DNA of 57,124 bases. Origin: Cupriavidus consociatus. Lineage in GTDB: Bacteria; Pseudomonadota; Gammaproteobacteria; Burkholderiales; Burkholderiaceae. The stretch lies in the NCBI RefSeq assembly GCF_017814975.1, contig NZ_JAGIQA010000027.1, positions 60,941 through 118,064 of the forward strand, written 5' to 3'. The notes below the pieces were generated by a model, which was not told the DNA's origin, did no database searches, and was given only the letters and a program-made list of their open reading frames with translations. Position 1 is the first letter of the stretch, and the number at the start of each line of letters is the position of its first letter. The translations under genes and the position numbers were made by a program. Below are positions 8,081 through 17,372 of the stretch, piece after piece.

Positions 8081-9715
8081 TCAGACGTCGATGGCCGTGT
8101 CCGACTTCACCTTGCGGCGCAATTCGAACTTCTGGATCTTGCCGGTCGACGTCTTGGGCAGCGGCCCGAAGTACACGGCCTTGGGCACCTTGAAGCCGGC
8201 CAGCAGCGTGCGGCAATGTGCGATCAGGTCCTCCGCGGTGGCACTGGCGCCATCCTTCAGTTCGACGAAGGCGCACGGCGTCTCGCCCCACTTGGCATCG
8301 GGCTGTGCCACCACCGCCGCGGCCAGCACCGCGGGATGCCGGTAGAGCGCGTCCTCCACTTCCACGCTGGAAATATTCTCGCCGCCGGAAATGATGATGT
8401 CCTTGCTGCGGTCCTTGATCTTGATATAGCCGTCGGGCATGCAAACGCCGAGGTCGCCGGTATGGAACCAGCCGCCGGCGAAGGCCTCGCGCGTCGCCTT
8501 CTCGTTCTTCAGGTAGCCCTTCATGCAGATGTTGCCGCGGAACATGATTTCGCCGATGGTCTCGCCGTCGGCGGGCACGGGCTGCATCGAATCCGGATCG
8601 AGCACAGCCACCTGCGACTGCAGGTGGTAGCGCACGCCCTGGCGTGCCTTGCGCACGGCGCGGTCCTGTTCCAACAGCGTACGCCAGTCGTCCTGCTCGG
8701 CGCAGACCGCGGCCGGGCCATAGACCTCGGTCAGGCCATAGACGTGCGTCAGTTCGAAGCCCATCGCCTCCATCTGCGCCAGCACCGCTGCCGGCGGCGG
8801 CGCGCCGGCGACCATGCCGCGCACCGGGCCGCGCACGCCCTCGCGCCACGATGCGGGCGCATTGACCAGCGCGGTATGCACGATCGGCGCGGCGCAGTAG
8901 TGCGTCACGCCTTCCGCGCGCATCAGGTCGAACACGAGCCTGGGCTCGAACTTGCGCAGGCAGACGTTGACCCCCGCGCGCGCCGCGATGGTCCAAGGGA
9001 AGCACCAGCCATTGCAGTGGAACATCGGCAGCGTCCACAGGTAGACCGGGTGCTTGGGCAAGTCCCATTCCAGGATGTTGGAGATTGCGTTGATGGCCGC
9101 GCCGCGATGGTGATAGACCACGCCCTTGGGGTCGCCGGTGGTGCCGGAGGTGTAGTTCAGCGCGATCGCATCCCACTCGTCCGCGGGCATGCGCCAGGCG
9201 TAGTCCGGATCGCCCGCAGCCAGGAAGGATTCATAGTCGGTCTCGCCGAAGGGCTCGGCCTGCGGCCCCAGCGCATCATGGACCGCGATCACCTTGAGCC
9301 CGGGAATCTCCAGCGCAACCTGCCGCGCAAGATCGGCAAACTCGGTGTCGGCGAGCAGCACGCGCGCTTCGCCATGGCGCAGCATGAAGACGAGGTTGGC
9401 GGCATCGAGCCGGATATTGAGCGCATTGAGCACCGCGCCCGCCATTGGCACGCCGAAATGCGCCTCGACCATGGCCGGCGTGTTGGGCAGCAGCGCGGCC
9501 ACGGTGTCGCCCTTGCCCACGCCGGCACGCGCCAGCGCGCTGGCCATGCGGCGCGCGCGTGCATAGGTGTCGCGCCAGTTCTGTCGCACCGGGCCGTGCA
9601 CGATCGCAAGGCGGTCGCCATACACCTCCGCGGCACGGACCAGGAAGTCGATGGGTGTGAGCGGTACGAAATTGGCCGCATTGCGGCCCAGGCCGCTGTC
9701 GAAATCGGTTGGCAT
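8081..9715 (-). CDS. acyl-CoA synthetase (AMP-forming)
   Basis: A 544-residue ANL-superfamily ligase of usual length. The phosphate loop YTSGTTGDPKGV (~189-200), the adenine motif HVYGLTEVYGP, the hinge GDLGVCMPDGYIKIKDRSKD and the catalytic lysine in KTSTGKIQKFELR near the C-terminus are all present. It activates a carboxylic acid to its acyl-CoA through an acyl-AMP. The overall pattern resembles medium-chain or 3-(methylthio)propionyl-CoA ligases; the substrate cannot be fixed. It is divergent from a Crp/Fnr regulator 156 bp away, a plausible local regulator. Confidence 0.93.
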   Translation of the reverse strand: MPTDFDSGLGRNAANFVPLTPIDFLVRAAEVYGDRLAIVHGPVRQNWRDTYARARRMASALARAGVGKGDTVAALLPNTPAMVEAHFGVPMAGAVLNALNIRLDAANLVFMLRHGEARVLLADTEFADLARQVALEIPGLKVIAVHDALGPQAEPFGETDYESFLAAGDPDYAWRMPADEWDAIALNYTSGTTGDPKGVVYHHRGAAINAISNILEWDLPKHPVYLWTLPMFHCNGWCFPWTIAARAGVNVCLRKFEPRLVFDLMRAEGVTHYCAAPIVHTALVNAPASWREGVRGPVRGMVAGAPPPAAVLAQMEAMGFELTHVYGLTEVYGPAAVCAEQDDWRTLLEQDRAVRKARQGVRYHLQSQVAVLDPDSMQPVPADGETIGEIMFRGNICMKGYLKNEKATREAFAGGWFHTGDLGVCMPDGYIKIKDRSKDIIISGGENISSVEVEDALYRHPAVLAAAVVAQPDAKWGETPCAFVELKDGASATAEDLIAHCRTLLAGFKVPKAVYFGPLPKTSTGKIQKFELRRKVKSDTAIDV

Positions 9716-9779
9716 TGCTGTGTCTCCGCTAGTCGCACTTTTTCTGGGGCAAGGCTATCATCGCACACGCCCGGCGCAC

Positions 9780-9795
9780 TGTCGTCCGGATGACA
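9780..9795. promoter_or_regulatory. near-palindrome between ligase and Crp/Fnr genes
   Basis: TGTCGTCCGGATGACA matches its reverse complement at 14 of 16 positions. The TGTC..GACA outer arms are compatible with a Crp/Fnr-type operator between the divergent genes. Binding is inferred. Confidence 0.4.
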
Positions 9796-9871
9796 AACTC
9801 CCCGCAAACCCGCGCCAGCCAAGGCTTACGCAAATCTTACAAGGTCCCGCGCAGCCGCTCGCGCCGATGTC

Positions 9872-10576
9872 ATGACCGCATCCCAGAACCCCGCCCGCGC
9901 TCCTGAAAGCATGCTATCCGGCCACGCGTGGTACGCCGCGCTGGCGGCGGAACACCAGGCGCTGGCCGCGCGCGAGACGCTGCTGCAGTCCTTTGCCGCG
10001 GGCGCCTTCATTGCCCGGCGCGGCGAGCCGTCGCGCTACTGGATCGGGGTCGACAGCGGCCTGATCAAGCTGGCGGTGTACACGCCGGACGGGCGCGGCT
10101 GCACCTTTTCCGGCGTGCCGGCCGGCGGCTGGTGCGGCGAAGGCAGCGTGATCAAGCGCGAAGACCGCCGCTACGACGTGATCGCCATCCGCGACTCGCA
10201 AGTGCTGCTGGTGCCCGAGCCGGTCTTCAACACGCTGCTGGCGCAGAGCCTGCCGTTTGCTAGCTTTGTCGTACGCCAGCTCAACGAGCGCATGGGCCAG
10301 TTCATCGCCACGGTGCAGAACGACCGCCTGCTCGGCGCCGATGCACGCGTGGCGCAGGCAATCGCGCAGCTTTTCCATCCCGACCTGTATCCGCGCACCA
10401 GCCCCGTGCTGGAGCTGTCGCAGGAAGAAATCGGCCTGCTGACCGGGCTGTCGCGGCAACGCGTCAACCAGGCGCTGCGCCGGCTGGCTGACGCCGGCAT
10501 GGTGCACCTGTCCTACCAGAGCATCCGCGTAACCGACCTGCCGAGGTTGCGTAGCTTCGGGCTGTCGGAGCTGTAG
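9872..10576 (+). CDS. Crp/Fnr family transcriptional regulator
   Basis: A 234-residue protein. Residues ~30-140 form a cyclic-nucleotide-binding-like beta-roll (AGAFIARRGEPSRYWIGVDS onwards) and ~150-225 a winged helix-turn-helix (LSQEEIGLLTGLSRQRVNQALRRL). No N-terminal cysteine cluster is present, so it is not an Fe-S oxygen sensor of the Fnr type. The canonical cAMP pocket Arg-Ser-Ala motif is not evident, so the ligand is unknown. It is divergent from the acyl-CoA synthetase. Confidence 0.9.
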   Translation: MTASQNPARAPESMLSGHAWYAALAAEHQALAARETLLQSFAAGAFIARRGEPSRYWIGVDSGLIKLAVYTPDGRGCTFSGVPAGGWCGEGSVIKREDRRYDVIAIRDSQVLLVPEPVFNTLLAQSLPFASFVVRQLNERMGQFIATVQNDRLLGADARVAQAIAQLFHPDLYPRTSPVLELSQEEIGLLTGLSRQRVNQALRRLADAGMVHLSYQSIRVTDLPRLRSFGLSEL

Positions 10577-10783
10577 CGGCCACCGGTTGGCGACACCGGC
10601 CGTCAGCCATATGTCTTATTTGTGTGTCAATCACCAGAACGCGGGTTATCCTGAACCCGCCGCTCTTGCACACTCGCGCCAGCAGGGCGGGCCAGCCACC
10701 CTGTTGGCAGGGCCCTGCATGAGCTACGGGTCGACCAGCGCAGTCCCTGCCATAACCAGAACCATATAAAGCCAAATACAGGG

Positions 10784-12448
10784 ATGAAAACCACAAACTT
10801 GTTTCTGACGGGTCTGGCTGCCGCCGTGCTGACGGCATGCGGCGGCGGTGGCGGGGATAGCGCAGCTCCGGCTTCTTCGGTTCCGACCACAAAGATCAGC
10901 GGCACGGCCGCAGTGGGCGCGGCGCTGGGCAATGCCAGCGTGCAGGCCAAGTGCGCATCGGGCAGCGGTACCGCCACCACCGCCGCGGACGGCACCTTCA
11001 CCATCGATATCCAGAACGCCACGCGCCCTTGCGTGCTGAGCGTCACGACCCCGGACGGCACCACGCTGCATTCGGTGGTGGAAGCCGGCAGCGGCACCAC
11101 CGCCACGGCCAATATCACGCCGCTGACCGAGCTGATCACTGCCTCGCTGGCGCAGGGTGACACCGATGCCTTCTTCAACCAGTTCGACGCGAGCGCGCAG
11201 GCAAGGCTGACGCCGAGCGGCCTGAGCACCGCCACGGAGGCAGTGAAGCTGGTGCTGACCGGCGTGGTCGACCTGACCGGCGTCGACCCGCTCAAGGACA
11301 CGCTGGTGGCGGCCAATGGCAGCACTGCGGGCAACGCGCAGGACAAGCTGCTCGACCAGCTGGGCGAGCGGCTGGAATCGTCGAAGACCTCGCTGGACGA
11401 GCTGTCGTCGGCGGTGGCTTCCAATGCTGGCGCCACCGCGATCCAGACCGCGCTGCAACCGGCGGCGGCAAGCTGCGCGGGCCTGCGCTCGGGCAAGTAC
11501 CACCTGGTGGGCCTGAGCTATCCGTCCGGCACCGTTGCCGAAGTGGATGCCAGCGCGCTGACGATCACGCAGAAGTCCAGCTTCGCCGCAGACGCAACTT
11601 CCGGTTCGTCGGTGACGCTGACCCCCGATGCTGCCGAAGCGTGCCGCTTCACCGTGTCGTCCGGCGGCTTTGTCACGACGGTGCTGATGTCGAAGTCCGG
11701 CGTAGGCCTGGCCGTGCCGGCAGCGGAGACCACGAACCCCGGTGTGGCCATGTTGATTCCCGCCCAGTCGCTGACACTGGCCGACCTCGCCGGCAACTGG
11801 AACGGCCTCGGCTACGAGCGTGAAGACGCCGGCTCGCCTCTCAGGCCCAGCCGCGTCACGCTGAGCCTGGATGCCGCCGGCAAGGCGACCGCGGGCGCCG
11901 ACTGCACCGGCGTCAACAGCTGCGAAAGCTGGCCGGCAGCCGAATTGCCGACCTTCTCCGCAATCGGCAACGGCATCTTCGGCTTCAACGACCTTTATGC
12001 CACCGCACAGCCCGTCTACACGTTCAAGGGTACCGACGGCCAGGTGATGGCGGTGATCCCGCATGAAGACGGCTTCATGATCTTCAACAAGCAGGCCGAC
12101 CGCGCGCTGCCGGCAGTCGGCTATTCCAATGCGTATTGGGATAACGCGGTGATGTACCTGCCCCCGGCGGGCGGTGGCACGCCTGTGCTCACCTTTACCG
12201 GTACGGAGAAATGGAGCACGGTGGTCGAATCGGCCGACTCGCAAACCGGCATCTATACCCGCAAGCGCGTCGAAGACGGCCGCCTCGACAGCTGGAAGCA
12301 GAACGTGCCGGCGCTTGGCCTGCGCTATCGCGAAGCGAGCACCGCGGCATCCGAGTCCATCGCGATGGTGCTGGGCAACACCGGCCTGAACGTGTCGATC
12401 GGCGTGAACAAGGCCAACTTCTTCGGCATCTCGGTCAATCGTCCGTAA
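10784..12448 (+). CDS. large surface lipoprotein of unknown function
   Basis: A 554-residue protein with a lipoprotein signal peptide; the lipobox is LTAC with Cys19, followed by a GGGGG linker typical of exported lipoproteins. The sequence after it resembles a carboxypeptidase-regulatory/Ig-like fold (TKISGTAAVGAALGNASVQA), then a long beta-rich region. Homologous proteins are common in Cupriavidus and Burkholderia but uncharacterised. The gene ends in a strong intrinsic terminator. Confidence 0.85.
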   Translation: MKTTNLFLTGLAAAVLTACGGGGGDSAAPASSVPTTKISGTAAVGAALGNASVQAKCASGSGTATTAADGTFTIDIQNATRPCVLSVTTPDGTTLHSVVEAGSGTTATANITPLTELITASLAQGDTDAFFNQFDASAQARLTPSGLSTATEAVKLVLTGVVDLTGVDPLKDTLVAANGSTAGNAQDKLLDQLGERLESSKTSLDELSSAVASNAGATAIQTALQPAAASCAGLRSGKYHLVGLSYPSGTVAEVDASALTITQKSSFAADATSGSSVTLTPDAAEACRFTVSSGGFVTTVLMSKSGVGLAVPAAETTNPGVAMLIPAQSLTLADLAGNWNGLGYEREDAGSPLRPSRVTLSLDAAGKATAGADCTGVNSCESWPAAELPTFSAIGNGIFGFNDLYATAQPVYTFKGTDGQVMAVIPHEDGFMIFNKQADRALPAVGYSNAYWDNAVMYLPPAGGGTPVLTFTGTEKWSTVVESADSQTGIYTRKRVEDGRLDSWKQNVPALGLRYREASTAASESIAMVLGNTGLNVSIGVNKANFFGISVNRP

Positions 12449-12493
12449 TAGGCTGCATGGCGGATCCGGACACATGCTGTCCGGAAACGCTCC

Positions 12494-12527
12494 AGGCCGG
12501 CGCCGCCCCGCGACGCCGGCCTTTTTT
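12494..12527 (+). terminator. intrinsic terminator of the lipoprotein gene
   Basis: AGGCCGGCG and CGCCGGCCT form a perfect 9-bp stem with an 11-base loop, running directly into six T residues (12522-12527). Confidence 0.9.
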
Positions 12528-12546
12528 CCTTGCGCAGCGCAAACCG

Positions 12547-12724
12547 TGGACAAAAAAATACCCACAGCCGGGTGGTAGTGGGTAACGAAAAGTGGTTATG
12601 GACACGTCGCGGAACTGTCCACGGCGAGGATCTTCGCACTGCCGCGGCGCGGGGCCAATAATCTTTCCGGACTAGTCGCGCTCGCGCATCTGCTGCATGG
12701 ACAAGTGCCGCGGATTCTTGTCCA
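12547..12724. promoter_or_regulatory. five TGGACA/TGTCCA half-sites before the two-component operon
   Basis: TGGACA occurs at 12547-12552, 12599-12604 and 12698-12703, and TGTCCA at 12616-12621 and 12719-12724. The last four form two inverted pairs: TGGACA-N11-TGTCCA, and TGGACAAG-N11-CTTGTCCA with 8-bp arms. A further inverted repeat TACCCAC/GTGGGTA spans 12559-12584. The cluster fits operators for the response regulator encoded immediately downstream. Confidence 0.55.
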
Positions 12725-12796
12725 ATGTCTGTCGCCCGTGCCCGCTGCGACGGCATCCTGACTGACCTGCGCCGGCTGCCCGCGGTGCCTGTTCCC

Positions 12797-13435
12797 ATGC
12801 CCCACGCCCGCCTGCTGCTGATCGACGACCACACCCTGTTCCGCACCGGCCTGCGCCTGGTCCTGGCCGACAGCCCGAGCGTCGGGAATATCATCGAAGC
12901 CGGCTCTGTCATGCAGGCGGTACAGGACCACGCCGGCGCCGCGGTCGATATCCTGCTGCTCGATATCCAGATGCCCGGCCTGAACGGCCTGGAAGGCGTC
13001 AAGGTATTGCGGCGGCATTTCCCCGCGGCGCGCATCCTGATCGTGTCCGGCACCTCCGGGCTCGAAACCATTCCGGCCGACGTACGGCGCGAGATCGCGG
13101 GCTTCCTGCCCAAGTCTGCCGATGCGCGCGAGATCGAGGAAGCGATCGCCTGCTGCCTGGCGGGCGGCACGCATTTCTCCGATGACGCCAGTCTGGCCGG
13201 ACGTGCCGCCGCGTCGGCGCCGTATGCCGCCAGCACACTCACGCCGCGCCAGCTGGAGGTGCTGCATCAGCTGACGCTGGGCCGCTCCAACAAGGTCATT
13301 GCCTACCATTTGGGCCTGTCCGAAAACACCGTGCGCGTCCATGTGGCCGCCATCCTCGACCACCTCGGCGTAGTCAGCCGCGTCGAAGCCATCCTGGAAG
13401 CGCAGCGCCGCGGGCTGGTGCAGGCGGCGCGATGA
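12797..13435 (+). CDS. NarL/FixJ-type response regulator
   Basis: A 212-residue protein from the ATG at 12797. A receiver domain (~3-120) has the acidic pair in LLIDDHTLF, phospho-acceptor Asp56 in LLLDIQMPG and the lysine in FLPKSADA. A LuxR-type helix-turn-helix (~145-205) carries LTPRQLEVLHQLTLGRSNKV. An upstream ATG at 12725 would add 24 residues unlike a receiver domain and abuts an operator-like TGTCCA, so 12797 is preferred; neither has a good ribosome site. The gene overlaps the downstream kinase by four bases (ATGA), so the two are translationally coupled. Confidence 0.9.
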   Translation: MPHARLLLIDDHTLFRTGLRLVLADSPSVGNIIEAGSVMQAVQDHAGAAVDILLLDIQMPGLNGLEGVKVLRRHFPAARILIVSGTSGLETIPADVRREIAGFLPKSADAREIEEAIACCLAGGTHFSDDASLAGRAAASAPYAASTLTPRQLEVLHQLTLGRSNKVIAYHLGLSENTVRVHVAAILDHLGVVSRVEAILEAQRRGLVQAAR

Positions 13436-15279
13436 ACGCGGACAAGACGCCGCGCGCGCAAGGCCTGCGGCTGCTGCCGCGCTTCGACGAGCCGCGCCTG
13501 CTGGCCGCGCAGATGGCGCTGATCGACCAGAGCTTCGGCATCGCCATGCTGGGCTGCTCGCTGGCGGCCTTTATCCTTGCCGCGGGCCTGACGCTGTCGG
13601 GCGACCGCCCGGGCGCCCTGCCCTGGGCCTGCGCGATGGCAGCGGCCTGCGCGGTGGCGTACTTCGGGCGGCTGGCGCTGGCCGGGCGGCTGACCGAGGC
13701 AGGTGCGGGCCGCTATGCGCGCGGCATGACCGCCATGCTCGTGCTGATCGGGGCACTGTGGGGCCTGGTGGCATGGCTCTACCTGGACGTGCGCATGCCG
13801 GCGGTGGTGATCTGCGTGCTGTCGCTGATCGCCGGCATGAGCGCGGCGGCGCTGGCGGTGTTCTCCGCCTGCCTGCCGGTGGCAATCGGCTTCTTTGTCC
13901 CGTCGATCGTGCCGGTCTGGATCGCGTTTCTGGCCACCGGCGATATCGAATACCTGCCGATGTTCCTCGGCACGCCGCTGTACCTGTTCGTGCTCATCAT
14001 GTTCGCGCGCAACTATTCGCGCGTGGCGCGGCATGCGATCGCCTTGCGCTTCGAGAACGTCGAGCTGATCTCGCAACTGCGCGAACAGACCGCGCGCGCC
14101 GAGGCTGCGCAGCACCATGCGGAGCAAGCGAGCCGCGCCAAGTCGGTGTTCCTGGCCTCGGCCAGCCATGACCTGCGCCAGCCGCTGCATGCGATGGGAC
14201 TGTTCCTGGTGTCGCTGGGCCGCACCGCGCTGGATGCGCGCCAGCGCCAGCTGGTGGCGCATATCGAGGCCTCGTCCGGCGCCGCGCGCGAGATGCTGAA
14301 CTCGCTGCTGGATTTCTCCAAGCTCGAAGCCGGCGTGATCACGCCGCGGCCGCGGCCGTTCCGGCTGCAGCCGCTGCTGCACAAGCTCGAGAACGAATTC
14401 GCGCCGCAGGCCGATGCGCGCGGGCTGGTCTACCGCACGCGCGATACCACCACCACGCTGTATGGCGATCCCACGCTGGTCGAACTGGTGCTGCGCAACC
14501 TGATCGCCAATGCGATCCGCTATACCCTGGATGGCGGCGTGCTGGTGGCGTGCCGCAAGCGCCGGCTGCATGCCGTGATCGAGGTATGGGACACCGGCAT
14601 CGGCATTCCCGACACGCAACATCGCGAGATCTTTCGCGAGTTCCACCAGCTTGGCAATCCGGAACGCGACCAGCGCAAGGGGCTGGGGTTGGGGCTTGCG
14701 ATCGTCGAGGGGCTGGCGCGCACGATCCACACGCGCGTGACACTGGGCTCGCGACCGGGGCGCGGGTCTGTGTTCCGCTTCAGCCTGCCGCTGGCCTGGA
14801 CCACGCCGGAAGACCTGCCGCCGCCCCTCGCGCCGCGCGGGCTGGACGGGCTGCGCGTGCTGGTGATCGACGACGACGAAGCGATCCGCACCGCCATGTC
14901 GGAGCTGCTGGGGGCATGGCAATGCGATTGCCGCACGGCCGAATCCGAGGACGAGGCACTGGCCATGCTTGCGGCGTTCCAGCCTGCACTGGTGCTTGCC
15001 GACTACCGCCTGCGCGGCCACCGCACCGGCCAGGAAGCGCTGGATGCGATCCGGCAGCGGCTGGGCCGCCATGTGCCGGCAATCATCATCACGGGAGATA
15101 CGGCGGCGGACCGGCTGCGTACTGCCCATGCGGCAGGCACGTTGCTGCTGCACAAGCCGGTGTTTCCGCAGGAATTGCACGCAGCAATCGACACGCTGCT
15201 GCGAGATGCCCCCGCGCAGAGCCTGCAAGGCGCGCACGGCGGGACACGCCACGGCCAGGCAGGGGCCGAGGCTGAATAG
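13432..15279 (+). CDS. hybrid sensor histidine kinase
   Basis: A 615-residue protein. Residues ~35-200 contain five or six transmembrane helices without a large periplasmic domain, so the signal is sensed in or at the membrane. A short coiled coil leads to the HisKA domain with His246 in SASHDLRQP, then the ATPase with N-box NLIANAIRY, G1 DTGIGIP and G2 GLGLGLAIV. A C-terminal receiver (~475-600) has Asp524 in VLADYRLRG. It forms a phosphorelay with the preceding response regulator. The signal is unknown. Confidence 0.93.
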   Translation: MNADKTPRAQGLRLLPRFDEPRLLAAQMALIDQSFGIAMLGCSLAAFILAAGLTLSGDRPGALPWACAMAAACAVAYFGRLALAGRLTEAGAGRYARGMTAMLVLIGALWGLVAWLYLDVRMPAVVICVLSLIAGMSAAALAVFSACLPVAIGFFVPSIVPVWIAFLATGDIEYLPMFLGTPLYLFVLIMFARNYSRVARHAIALRFENVELISQLREQTARAEAAQHHAEQASRAKSVFLASASHDLRQPLHAMGLFLVSLGRTALDARQRQLVAHIEASSGAAREMLNSLLDFSKLEAGVITPRPRPFRLQPLLHKLENEFAPQADARGLVYRTRDTTTTLYGDPTLVELVLRNLIANAIRYTLDGGVLVACRKRRLHAVIEVWDTGIGIPDTQHREIFREFHQLGNPERDQRKGLGLGLAIVEGLARTIHTRVTLGSRPGRGSVFRFSLPLAWTTPEDLPPPLAPRGLDGLRVLVIDDDEAIRTAMSELLGAWQCDCRTAESEDEALAMLAAFQPALVLADYRLRGHRTGQEALDAIRQRLGRHVPAIIITGDTAADRLRTAHAAGTLLLHKPVFPQELHAAIDTLLRDAPAQSLQGAHGGTRHGQAGAEAE

Positions 15280-15327
15280 GCAAGGCCCACCCGGGTCAGG
15301 CCGGAGGGCCGGGCACCGCTGCAGGCG

Positions 15328-15495
15328 TCAGCCGCCCGAATGCAGCGGGGACAGCGAATAGGCGAGCACCAGTCCCGCCACGATCGCTGGCGAACCCAGG
15401 CGAATCGCCGCACTGCGCGACAGCACGCCCAGATACACATACAAGCACACCAGCACCATCGCAGTCACATACAGCAGGCTGTCATAGACTTGCAT
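15328..15495 (-). CDS. small two-span membrane protein
   Basis: A 55-residue protein (MQVYDSLLYVTAMVLVCLYV..) with two hydrophobic helices separated by SRSAAIRLGS. The ATG at 15495 is preceded by AAGGGAG six bases upstream; an in-frame ATG at 15513 is less favoured. Convergent with the kinase gene. Function unknown. Confidence 0.6.
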   Translation of the reverse strand: MQVYDSLLYVTAMVLVCLYVYLGVLSRSAAIRLGSPAIVAGLVLAYSLSPLHSGG

Positions 15496-15712
15496 GGATG
15501 TCTCCCTTGCCATTTTGTTCTTATTGCTTTACTTCGGTGGTCTGCCGACGAAGCGTGATGCAAAGGCACTGCGTGGGGGCCGCTCCGCCGCCATGCTATG
15601 GCTGTCTGTTATCAAGGATAGTCGTGAGTTCGCGCGGGCGTGGCAATCATGGAAATCCCTTTGCGGCGCCGCACCACGAGTGGTGCGCCGCCGCAAGACG
15701 GGGCGCGGCAGG

Positions 15713-16135
15713 TCAGTCGGCAGGCAGCATTTCCGGGTTCCACGCGACCTCCCACAGGTGTCCGTCGGGATCCTGGAAATAGCCGGCATAACCGCCCCAG
15801 AACGTGTCCTGCGCCGGCTTGACCACGCTGGCGCCGGCCGCGCTTGCCTGCGCCATCACGGCATCGACTTCCGCCTTGTCGCCGACGTTGTGCGCCAGAG
15901 AAAAATCGGTGGTTGCCCGCGGTGTCACCGTCAGCCCGCTATCGTGCGCCAGGCTCGCGCGCGGCCACAGCGCCAGCTTGAGCCCGGACTGCAGGTCGAA
16001 GAACGCGACCGCGCCGTGCTCGAACTGCTGGCCGACAATGCCGGGCGTGGACAATCCCAGTCCGTCGCGATAAAAGCGCACGGCGCGGTCCAGATCGTCG
16101 ACGCCGAGCGTGATCAGTGTGATGCGAGGCTTCAT
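15713..16135 (-). CDS. VOC/glyoxalase superfamily protein
   Basis: A 140-residue protein with paired beta-alpha-beta-beta-beta units. The first module is TLITLGVDDLDRAVRFYRDG, and the C-terminal GYFQDPDGHLWEVAWNP carries the typical metal-ligand region. AGGAGGGA upstream fixes the start at 16135. Members are dioxygenases, lyases or resistance proteins; the substrate here is unknown. It lies 30 bp downstream of the flavin oxidoreductase gene, so they may form an operon. Confidence 0.85.
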   Translation of the reverse strand: MKPRITLITLGVDDLDRAVRFYRDGLGLSTPGIVGQQFEHGAVAFFDLQSGLKLALWPRASLAHDSGLTVTPRATTDFSLAHNVGDKAEVDAVMAQASAAGASVVKPAQDTFWGGYAGYFQDPDGHLWEVAWNPEMLPAD

Positions 16136-16165
16136 GGCACTTCCCTCCTGCACAATGTCGTGTGC

Positions 16166-17281
16166 CTAGCGCTGCCCGAACGCGGCGCCGGCAAACAGGT
16201 CTTTCAGCTCGCGCGGCTGCGAGCGCCAGTACTGCCTCGGCGCATGGACGCTGGCGCCCAGCCGCGCCGCCGCATGCCATGGCCAGCGCGGGTCATACAG
16301 CATGGCGCGCGCCAGCGAGACGGCATCGGCCTCCTGGTTGGCGATGATCGCTTCGGCCTGCTCGGGCTCGGTGATCAAACCCACCGCAAGCGTCGGCAGT
16401 CCGACCTCGGCCTTGACGCGCTGCGCGTACGGCACCTGGTAGCCCGGGCCGAGCTTGATCGCCTGCTGCGGCGAGACGCCGCCGGTGGTGACGTGGATCG
16501 CCGCGCAGCCGCGCGCCTTCACTGCCCTGGACAAGGCCACGGTGCCCTCGATGTCCCATCCGCCCGGCACCCAGTCGGTGGCCGAGATGCGCATCCACAC
16601 CGGCCGCTGCGCGGGAAACGCGTCGCGCACCGCGTCGAAGACTTCGATCGGGAAGCGCATGCGGTTTTCCAGGCTGCCGCCGTATTCATCATCGCGATGG
16701 TTGGCCAGCGGCGACAGGAACTGGTGCAGCAGGTAGCCGTGCGCGGCATGGATCTCGATGCCGTCCAGCCCGAGCCGTGCCGCGCGCCGCGCCGCCGCGA
16801 CAAAGTCGTCGCGCACCTTGTCCATGCCGGCGCGATCGAGCGCGGCCGGCGGCACTTCGCCGTCGCCATGCGGCACCGCCGATGGCGCCACGGCGTGCCA
16901 GCCGCCGGGCGCATCCGGCGCGATCTGCTGCCCGCCGTCCCAAGGCGCATGGCTCGACGCCTTGCGCCCGGCATGGCCGAGCTGGATCGCGATGCCGATG
17001 GGCGAATGCGCCCGCATCGCCCGCACCACGCGCCCCAGCGCCGCCTCGTTGTCGTCCGAGTACAGGCCGAGGTCCTGCGGCGTGATGCGACCTTCCGGCG
17101 AGACTGCCGTCGCTTCCACGATCACCATGCCGGCGCCGGACAGCGCCAGCGTGCCAAGATGGATCATGTGCCAGTCGCCGGCATTGCCGTCCTGCGCCGA
17201 GTACTGGCACATCGGCGCGATCACGATGCGGTTGGCGAGCCGGAGATTGCCGATTTCCAGCGGTTCGAAAAGATGGCTCAT
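16166..17281 (-). CDS. old-yellow-enzyme family NADH:flavin oxidoreductase
   Basis: A 371-residue FMN-dependent TIM barrel of the YqjM/XenA-like subgroup. Seen: NRIVIAPMCQYSAQDG near the N-terminus (the Cys of this subgroup), EIHAAHGYLLHQFLSPLANH with the substrate His pair, and C-terminal SLARAMLYDPRWPWHAA. Reduces alpha,beta-unsaturated carbonyls or nitro compounds by family analogy. The AAGGAG site eight bases upstream fixes the start at 17281. Confidence 0.92.
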   Translation of the reverse strand: MSHLFEPLEIGNLRLANRIVIAPMCQYSAQDGNAGDWHMIHLGTLALSGAGMVIVEATAVSPEGRITPQDLGLYSDDNEAALGRVVRAMRAHSPIGIAIQLGHAGRKASSHAPWDGGQQIAPDAPGGWHAVAPSAVPHGDGEVPPAALDRAGMDKVRDDFVAAARRAARLGLDGIEIHAAHGYLLHQFLSPLANHRDDEYGGSLENRMRFPIEVFDAVRDAFPAQRPVWMRISATDWVPGGWDIEGTVALSRAVKARGCAAIHVTTGGVSPQQAIKLGPGYQVPYAQRVKAEVGLPTLAVGLITEPEQAEAIIANQEADAVSLARAMLYDPRWPWHAAARLGASVHAPRQYWRSQPRELKDLFAGAAFGQR

Positions 17282-17372
17282 GCGTTGCGGCTCCTTGCAG
17301 GTCATGCCGGCCCGCAGCGGGGCCGGGGAAATCTGGATTCTAGGCCGATGCCGGGATTGCTGCCGGCGGCGC

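Noticed and set aside
7419..9176. A 585-codon minus-strand frame overlapping the acyl-CoA synthetase and the small plus-strand genes
   Set aside because: Same-strand out-of-frame shadow; the true ligase frame has all ANL motifs.
10641..10660. GCGGGTT/AACCCGC hairpin upstream of the lipoprotein gene
   Set aside because: No U-tract follows and no other support, so not called a terminator.
10724..12565. A 613-codon minus-strand frame opposite the lipoprotein
   Set aside because: Antisense shadow; the plus-strand frame has a lipobox and a terminator directly after its stop.
13303..15252. A 649-codon minus-strand frame opposite the histidine kinase
   Set aside because: Shadow of the kinase gene, low-complexity composition.
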